Source: JACVRW01 sp034664125 (GTDB lineage: Bacteria > Actinomycetota > Thermoleophilia > Solirubrobacterales > Thermoleophilaceae). From it: a stretch of 64,000 nucleotides of DNA. How positions within the stretch are numbered: the first letter of the stretch is position 1; each line of letters begins with the position of its first letter. The DNA lies in the NCBI GenBank assembly GCA_034664125.1, contig JAXDIG010000046.1, positions 1 to 64,000 on the forward strand, read 5' to 3'. A program made the translations under genes and the position numbers. Of this stretch, positions 58,701 through 64,000 are shown piece after piece. The notes under the pieces were generated by a model that ran no database searches, was not told the origin of the DNA, and worked only from the letters and a program-made list of their open reading frames with translations.

Positions 58701-59665
58701 GTCGCCTGCACCCGCGGGTCGAGCACGAAGTAGAGGCAGTCGGCCAGCAGGTTGGCCAGGATGACGCCGGCCGAGAAGATCAGGAAGGTGCCCTGCAGCA
58801 CCGGAAAGTCCTTGTCGTTGATGGCGTTGAAGCTCAGCTCCCCGAGGCCGGGCCACGAGAAGATCGTCTCGATCGTGATCGCCCCGCCCACCACGGCTCC
58901 GAACTGGATCGCCGAGAGCGTCACGAGCGGCAGCAGGGCGTTGGGCACGGCGTGGCTGCGCACCACGCGCTCCCACGGCAGGCCGATCGCCCGCTTCACG
59001 GTGATGAAGTCCTCGGTCAGCACGTCCACCATCGAAGACCGCATGATCAGGAAGTACTGGCCTAGCAGCATCAGTGTCATGGCCGAGGCGGGCAGCACCA
59101 GGTGCTTGGCCACGTCCGCGGCCTGAGCGAACCAGCTGGAGAAGTCCTCACCCGGGGTCATCTGCTGGCCGGCCGGGAAAACCGGTAACCACACCGCGAA
59201 GACCAGGATCAGGATGATGCCGATCCAGTACTCCGGCGCCGCGTAGGTGAACAGGCTGAAGCCGAGCAGGCCGTCGTCGGCGGGCTTGCCGCGCCGGGTC
59301 GCGGCGATCACCCCCAGCCAGGCTCCGATCAGCGTGGCGAGCAGCGTGCCGGTGCCCACCAGCAGCAGCGTCCACGGAAGCGCCTCCTTGATCTCCGTCC
59401 ACACGGTCCGGCGCGTGCGCTGGCTGATCCCGAGGTCCAGGCGCAGCGTGTCGCCCGCGTAGTCGACGAACTGGCCGGTGATCGGCTTGTCCAGGCCATA
59501 GTTGGCTCGCAGCTTCTGGATCTCCTCCGGGGTGGCGCGCGGCAGGCGGGCGAGCTGCGACGTCGGGTCGCCCATCACCCGGAACAGGAAGAAGTTGAAG
59601 ACGAGGACGAACGCGAACGTGACCAGCGCCGCCGCGACCTTGCCGGCCAGCCAGCGGGTGTTCAC
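58697..59665 (-). CDS. Dipeptide/oligopeptide ABC transporter permease (DppB/OppB-like)
   Basis: The 322-residue protein has six helices and an EAA loop VKRAIGLPWERVVRSHAVPN. The periplasmic N-terminal loop has LRANYGLDKPITGQFVDY, typical of DppB/OppB. GTG 59665 lies 10 nt after the binding-protein gene; longer frames add an unlikely Arg/Ser stretch. Confidence 0.9.
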   Translation of the reverse strand: MNTRWLAGKVAAALVTFAFVLVFNFFLFRVMGDPTSQLARLPRATPEEIQKLRANYGLDKPITGQFVDYAGDTLRLDLGISQRTRRTVWTEIKEALPWTLLLVGTGTLLATLIGAWLGVIAATRRGKPADDGLLGFSLFTYAAPEYWIGIILILVFAVWLPVFPAGQQMTPGEDFSSWFAQAADVAKHLVLPASAMTLMLLGQYFLIMRSSMVDVLTEDFITVKRAIGLPWERVVRSHAVPNALLPLVTLSAIQFGAVVGGAITIETIFSWPGLGELSFNAINDKDFPVLQGTFLIFSAGVILANLLADCLYFVLDPRVQAT

Positions 59666-59675
59666 GAAGGGCGCC

Positions 59676-61481
59676 TCATGTCTCGAGCTCCAGCGGCTCG
59701 CGTCCGCCCCCGCCACGGCGCCGGCGCACGATCAGGAAGGCCGCCGCGCCCAGCACCACGACCGCGATCGCGATCGCGATGCCCGTGCTCCCGCCGCCAC
59801 CGCCGCCACCGTCTCCGCTGGCGGGCGCGAGCGTGAGCATCGGCTCGTACGAGACCTGCTGGCAGAACGCGTCGCCATCCGGCTTCGGGCAGCCGCGCTC
59901 GACGTTGCTCAACCTGTCGGTGCGATAAGCCTCGAGAACCGGATCCTCGGTCAGCACCAGGTACGGCAGGTCGCGCTGCGCGAGGTCGATCATCTGCCTG
60001 ATGAGGTCCTTGCGCTTCGCGGGGTCGAACTCGCCGGTCTGCTGCTTGAAGAGGCTGTCGTACTCCGGGTTCGCGTAGAAGGAGTCCGATGAGCCGCCGA
60101 TCTCATCGGTGGTGATCAGCTTCAGCAGAGCGCTCGGGTCGTACGGGTCCCCGCCCCAGCCCCAGACGAACGTGTCGAAGTCGGGGGCGGGCACGCCGTC
60201 GTTCTTGCGCGTGGTGATCTCGGTCAGCTTGTCCACGCTGACCACCTGCACCTTGAAGTCGATCCCCACCTCGCGCGCCTGCTCCGCGACGACCTTCGCC
60301 GCCTGGGTGTCGGCGGGCGACTCCGACCGCACGAACAGGTCGAACGACAGCTTCAGATCGCCCTTCTGGCGCACACCGTCGCCCTCGCGGGTGTAGCCGG
60401 CGTCGTCGAGGATCTGGTTCGCCTTGTCGGGGTCGTACGCGTAGTCCTCGGCCGGCTTCTCGTAGAACGCCTTGTAGTAGGAGGGCAGCAGGCCGTGGCC
60501 GGGGAACGACGTGCCGCGGCTCGAGATCGTGTTGACCCGCTCGCGGTCGACCGCGTACGCGACCGCCTGACGCACGGCGCGGTCCTGAACCGCCGGGTTG
60601 AACTTGGCGTCCGGGCAGTCCTTCTTCGAGCACAGGTTGAAGGCGAGCTCGGTGAAGGACGGCGACGAGCTCCTGACGGGCTCGATCTTGTTCACGTTCT
60701 CGAGCTGGCTGAAGCTGGTCGGCTCCACCTCCCACGTCGCGTCGATCTCGCCCAGCTTCAGCGCCCGGACCACCGCGTCGGTGGTCCCGTACTTGATGAA
60801 CTGGATCTCGTCGTACTTCGGCTCGGCGCCGCGGAAGTTCGGGTTGCGCTCCATCTTGACGATGCGGCCGTGCGAGAAGTCGGTGACGATGTACGGCCCA
60901 CTGCCGACCAGCGGCAGCTTCGGCTGGTAGGACCCGGTCAGCTGCTTGACCGGCGTCTTGCCGTAGACGTGCTCGGGGATGATGTAGATGAACAGGCCGC
61001 CGACGATGCGGGCGTCCGGCTGGTCGGTGTGGACCACCACGGTCTGGTCGTCCGGAGTCTCGATCTTGGTGACGTTGCTCGTGTAGCCGGAGAAGATCAG
61101 GCCGTCGGTGCCGAGCACGTCGAGCGAGTACTTCACGTCCTTGGAGGTGATCGGCTGGCCGTCGGACCACTTGGCGCCCTCGATCAGGTGGAACGTGACC
61201 GCCTTCTTGTCCTTGGAGACGTCCCAGCTCTTGGCGATGCCGGGCGCGGGCGTCAGGTCGTCCGGGTCGAAGCTGACCAGCAGGTCCCAGTTGAGCGCCC
61301 AGACCCTGAAGTTCTCCTCATCCTGGGCGACGAAGGGGTTGAGCGTCTGGATGTCCTGCCCCTGGCCGATCTTGAGGACCTTCTTCTTCGCGCTGTCCTG
61401 CGCGCCGGCGGGCAGCGCGATGCCGGCCGCCCCCAAAGCGATGGCGCTGACGAGCAACGCCACGATCGTCCTGATCCTCAT
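59676..61481 (-). CDS. Peptide ABC transporter substrate-binding protein with C-terminal membrane anchor
   Basis: The 601-residue extracytoplasmic solute-binding protein (SBP_bac_5) has a signal peptide (1-28) without a lipobox cysteine. IGQGQDIQTLNPFVAQDE and SDGQPITSKDVKYSLDVL are typical of the family. It ends with a Gly6-Ser linker and one membrane helix (about residues 567-586) followed by RRRRGGGG. It is thus tethered at its C-terminus rather than as a lipoprotein. ATG 61481 has GAGGAG six bases upstream. It binds peptides or similar solutes for the DppBCDF-like system. Confidence 0.9.
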   Translation of the reverse strand: MRIRTIVALLVSAIALGAAGIALPAGAQDSAKKKVLKIGQGQDIQTLNPFVAQDEENFRVWALNWDLLVSFDPDDLTPAPGIAKSWDVSKDKKAVTFHLIEGAKWSDGQPITSKDVKYSLDVLGTDGLIFSGYTSNVTKIETPDDQTVVVHTDQPDARIVGGLFIYIIPEHVYGKTPVKQLTGSYQPKLPLVGSGPYIVTDFSHGRIVKMERNPNFRGAEPKYDEIQFIKYGTTDAVVRALKLGEIDATWEVEPTSFSQLENVNKIEPVRSSSPSFTELAFNLCSKKDCPDAKFNPAVQDRAVRQAVAYAVDRERVNTISSRGTSFPGHGLLPSYYKAFYEKPAEDYAYDPDKANQILDDAGYTREGDGVRQKGDLKLSFDLFVRSESPADTQAAKVVAEQAREVGIDFKVQVVSVDKLTEITTRKNDGVPAPDFDTFVWGWGGDPYDPSALLKLITTDEIGGSSDSFYANPEYDSLFKQQTGEFDPAKRKDLIRQMIDLAQRDLPYLVLTEDPVLEAYRTDRLSNVERGCPKPDGDAFCQQVSYEPMLTLAPASGDGGGGGGGSTGIAIAIAVVVLGAAAFLIVRRRRGGGGREPLELET

Positions 61482-61491
61482 CCCACTCTCC

Positions 61492-62457
61492 TCATAGTCG
61501 TTCGGCTACTGCCGCCTCGGTCACTTCAAGGGTCTTGGCGCCGCCGTCGAGCCGGACCGTGGCCCCCAGCGGCATGGTCGCCATGTGCTTGCCGTGGCCC
61601 ACGGGGACGTTCGCCACCGCCGGGATCCCGAGCGGCGCGATCAGCTCGTCGAGGATCTCCTCGATCGAGAGCGTGGACTCCGGTCCTTCTGGAAGGGTCT
61701 GCGCCTTGAGGTTCACGTTGGTGCCGAACACGAACCCCGCCGCGCCGTCGAGCTTGCCCGCGCGGATCAGGTGGTTGAGCGCGGTGTCGACCAGGTACTC
61801 GTCGGTGTTTAGGTCCTCGACCATCACCACGCACCCGTCGGTCTGCACCTCGAAAGGCGTGCCGATGCTCGCGCACAGGAGCGTCAGGCAGCCGCCGGCC
61901 AGCGGCGCCTCGGCGACGCCGTCGCCCAGCGTCAGCACGTACGGGTCCTCGGGGTCCTCGAACACCTTGCCGAGCGGCTCCGGCTGTAAGGCGCGGTGGA
62001 ACCACTGCTTGGTTTCGTCCGTCAGCTCGTCCTTTCGGCGCGTGAAGCGCACGAAGTTGGGCCCGTAGAAGGTGACCCAGCCGGCGTGCGCGGCCAGCGC
62101 GAGGTGCAGCGCGGTGATGTCGCTGAAGCCGCAGACGATGCGCGGCTCGCCGAGAGCGTCCCAGTCGATCCGGTCGTGCAGGCGCGCGGTCCCGTAGCCG
62201 CCGCAGAGCGTGTGCACCATGTCGATGCCGGGCTCGCTGAGCGCCCACTGCAGGTCGGCGGCGCGCTCCTCGTCGGTTCCGGCCAGGTAGCCGTGAACCT
62301 TGCGGTGGTTCGGCCCCAACACGACCTCGTGCCCGAGCCCCTCGAAGTAGGCGGTCGCCTGCTCGATCTCGGACCGCGTCTGGGGCGGGCTGGCCGGCGC
62401 GACCACCGCGATCGTCGCGTGTTCGGGCAGGGCCGGCGGCTTCATGCGCGGGCTCAC
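61492..62457 (-). CDS. S66 family LD-carboxypeptidase (LdcA/MccF-like)
   Basis: The 321-residue serine peptidase has GFSDITALHLAL with nucleophile Ser112, the IAVVAPASPP start and the end GHGKHMATMPLGA with the catalytic His. Known members cleave L,D bonds of muropeptides or acyl-sulfamoyl antibiotics of the microcin C type. GTG 62457 overlaps the TetR stop by 4 nt; ATG 62445 is a second possibility. With the peptide transporter, it suggests processing of imported peptides. Confidence 0.9.
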   Translation of the reverse strand: MSPRMKPPALPEHATIAVVAPASPPQTRSEIEQATAYFEGLGHEVVLGPNHRKVHGYLAGTDEERAADLQWALSEPGIDMVHTLCGGYGTARLHDRIDWDALGEPRIVCGFSDITALHLALAAHAGWVTFYGPNFVRFTRRKDELTDETKQWFHRALQPEPLGKVFEDPEDPYVLTLGDGVAEAPLAGGCLTLLCASIGTPFEVQTDGCVVMVEDLNTDEYLVDTALNHLIRAGKLDGAAGFVFGTNVNLKAQTLPEGPESTLSIEEILDELIAPLGIPAVANVPVGHGKHMATMPLGATVRLDGGAKTLEVTEAAVAERL

Positions 62458-63098
62458 GAGGCGACCCCCGCGTCCGTGGCCGCTCGCCCGCTCTCGATCG
62501 CCTCGGAGATCAGCGCGCTCGAGCCCTGCAGGGAGCCCAGCGCCAGCTCGACGTGCAGCTCGGCCACCTCCTCGAGCCGCAGCGGCCCGCTCGGGTCGAA
62601 CCAGAGCGCGACGCCCGTGCACTGGAGCAGGATCGCGTACGTCGCGACGTGCACGTCCGAGGTGCGCAGCGAGCCGTCGCGGATGCCGTCGCGGATCATC
62701 TCGCCGAACATCGCCTGGTAGTCGTCGCGCTTGGCTATCAGCGCCACCCGCGGACTCTCGGTCAGGGCGCGGATCTCGCTGTCGGTGACGAACGCCGCCT
62801 GCCTGTGAAGACCGTGGAAGATCACGTGCTCGCGCACGGCCGCGGCCAGCTTCAGGGCGGGGCGGTCGTGCCGGCCGACCGCCGCGACCACCTGCTCGGT
62901 GAGGCGCTCCATGAAGTCATCCTGGAGCCCCATCAGGATGGCTTCCTTTGAGGGATACCAGTGGTAGATCGCGGCCGGCTGCACGCGCGCCTCGGACGCG
63001 ATCGCCCGCATCGAGGTCGCGTGGTATCCGAGCCGCGCGAACAGGCCGAGCGCGGCCTCGTGTATCGCCTCGCGCGTTTCGGGGCCGCGGCGAGTCAG
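62454..63098 (-). CDS. TetR family regulator with CTG start
   Basis: The 214-residue protein has a TetR HTH (ARLGYHATSMRAIASEARVQPAAIYHWYPSKEAI) and a C-terminal ligand domain. No ATG, GTG or TTG fits; CTG 63098 gives a start just before TRRGPETREAI, has GGAG 6 nt upstream, and overlaps the BKACE stop by 4 nt (CTGA). It probably senses the metabolite handled by this operon. Confidence 0.8.
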   Translation of the reverse strand: MTRRGPETREAIHEAALGLFARLGYHATSMRAIASEARVQPAAIYHWYPSKEAILMGLQDDFMERLTEQVVAAVGRHDRPALKLAAAVREHVIFHGLHRQAAFVTDSEIRALTESPRVALIAKRDDYQAMFGEMIRDGIRDGSLRTSDVHVATYAILLQCTGVALWFDPSGPLRLEEVAELHVELALGSLQGSSALISEAIESGRAATDAGVAS

Positions 63099-63922
63099 CT
63101 GAGCTCCAAGAGCTCGGGGGTCTGCTGCCGCGTGGCGACCTCGCGGCCGAGCGCGCCGGCCATGCCCACCGCCATCTCGGCGAGCGCGGCGTTCGACGGC
63201 GCCAGCACCCCGCGCCGCAGGTAGGCGACGTCCTCGAGCCCGGTCCGGATGCCGGGCGCGCCGTGGAGCAGGGCCAGGGCGAGCATGCGCGGGTGGTGGC
63301 GGCCGACGCACGTGACGGTCCAGAACGTGCCGCTCGGGAGCGGGCGGGTCATCGCGGCCAGTGCCTCCGGGGAGGCGTCGATGCCGCCCGGCACGCCGAA
63401 GACCAGGTTGATGCGCAGCGGCGGCGGGAGGACGCCCTCCTCGAGCCAGCGGATCGCGCTGATCACGTGGCCGACGTCGAACGCCTCCACCTCGAGCGCG
63501 ATGCCGGCCTCGGTCGCGCGCTCGATGATGCCGCGCCCGGCCGCCGGCGGGGTGATGAAGGTGTCGTCGCCGAAGTTCATCGATCCTGACTCCACGCCCG
63601 AGATGTCCGGCTGTGCCTCGAGGCCGGTGGTGCGCTCGGCGATCGTCATGTCGTTGCTGCCGCCGGTGGACACCATCGTGAGCACGTCGCTGCCGGCCCG
63701 GATGCGCTCGATCACGTCCTTGAAGAGCTCGGGGCGGCCGCTCGGGGTGCCGTCGTCCTCGCGCACGTGCAGGTGCACGACCGTGGCGCCCGCCCCGGCC
63801 GCCTCGATGCTCGAGTCGGCGATCTCGGCGGTGGTGTACGGGATGTTCGGGTTGTTCTCCCGAAACACGTCGGCCCCGGTCACGGCGACGGTCAACACGA
63901 CGGGCCTGCTGTTCCAGCTCAT
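63095..63922 (-). CDS. Beta-keto acid cleavage enzyme (BKACE, DUF849)
   Basis: The 275-residue TIM-barrel zinc enzyme has VVHLHVREDDG with metal ligands His50 and His52, TVAVTGADVF and the MVSTGGS region. BKACE enzymes use acetyl-CoA to cleave beta-keto acids to acetoacetate and an acyl-CoA; the best-known member acts on 3-keto-5-aminohexanoate from lysine. ATG 63922 overlaps the preceding stop (ATGA). The specific keto acid is unknown. Confidence 0.9.
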   Translation of the reverse strand: MSWNSRPVVLTVAVTGADVFRENNPNIPYTTAEIADSSIEAAGAGATVVHLHVREDDGTPSGRPELFKDVIERIRAGSDVLTMVSTGGSNDMTIAERTTGLEAQPDISGVESGSMNFGDDTFITPPAAGRGIIERATEAGIALEVEAFDVGHVISAIRWLEEGVLPPPLRINLVFGVPGGIDASPEALAAMTRPLPSGTFWTVTCVGRHHPRMLALALLHGAPGIRTGLEDVAYLRRGVLAPSNAALAEMAVGMAGALGREVATRQQTPELLELS

Positions 63923-64000
63923 GCGCTGACCTCCTCGAGCGACGCGCGCTCCTCGTCGGTGATCGGCCGCGAGCCGCGCTGCTGCGGGTCCCAGAGCACG
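63919..64000 (-). CDS. 3' end of an unidentified gene at window edge
   Basis: The last 26 codons (VLWDPQQRGSRPITDEERAS then LEEVSA) end in TGA at 63919, overlapping the BKACE ATG by 4 nt. It is the upstream cistron of the operon and may encode a related catabolic enzyme. Too short to identify. Confidence 0.55.
   Translation of the reverse strand, partial: VLWDPQQRGSRPITDEERASLEEVSA

Overview
The window is a GC-rich (about 70 percent) chromosomal segment from an actinobacterium. I infer the Thermoleophilia/Solirubrobacterales side of the phylum from the mix of genes: NucS, two F420-type LLM oxidoreductases, a prmABCD-type di-iron monooxygenase, many c-di-GMP enzymes, and small DUF proteins typical of that group. 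That placement is inference. There is no rRNA operon, CRISPR array, complete insertion sequence or phage block. Gene density is high, and about 50 genes sit in short operons that often overlap by 1, 4 or 8 nt.

Layout, left to right. 1-9.3 kb: a cluster around nitrogenous and methylated small molecules (truncated type-III-like glutamine synthetase, glycerol-kinase-like FGGY kinase, ACT-type amino acid/choline permease, a K+/H+ antiporter, a choline-kinase-like phosphotransferase overlapping a dimethylglycine-dehydrogenase-like protein). 9.4-15.3 kb: a membrane Pro-rich protein coupled to a transmembrane pseudokinase, a lipoprotein, a small DUF protein with a methyltransferase, and a large PAS-GAF histidine kinase. 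15.3-20.5 kb: a propane-monooxygenase-type operon prmABCD, divergent from a GAF-LuxR regulator. 20.5-34.4 kb: housekeeping and accessory genes, including two tRNA-Ser genes, two GGDEF proteins, a two-subunit FAD dehydrogenase, a beta-helix secreted protein, tadA and a subtilase. 34.4-50 kb: stress and repair functions (UspA, NarL-type regulator, CsbD, PlsC, nucS, PPK2, P450, msrA, NUDIX pair, GGDEF-HD-GYP, YceH, MFS). 50-54.9 kb: a MarR-YceI-FMN reductase divergon with a clear palindromic operator, then a Fur-led four-gene operon (FTR1-like membrane protein, small membrane protein, zinc dehydrogenase). 54.9-64 kb: one long minus-strand operon running from an unknown gene cut by the window edge through BKACE, TetR, S66 carboxypeptidase, a complete Dpp/Opp ABC transporter and an S58 peptidase.

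Two signals stand out. First, in almost 30 genes a TAnnnT-like hexamer ends 6-8 nt before the start codon with no room for a Shine-Dalgarno leader. This implies that leaderless transcription is a dominant mode here, and it gives many very short divergent promoters (20-39 nt), including one where the same TAGCTTA can serve both directions. Second, the right-end operon combines a beta-keto acid cleavage enzyme with a peptide transporter and a peptidase of the S58 family, which includes beta-peptide hydrolases. It can be read as a candidate uptake and catabolic route for beta-amino-acid-containing peptides. That reading is a hypothesis, not a demonstrated system.
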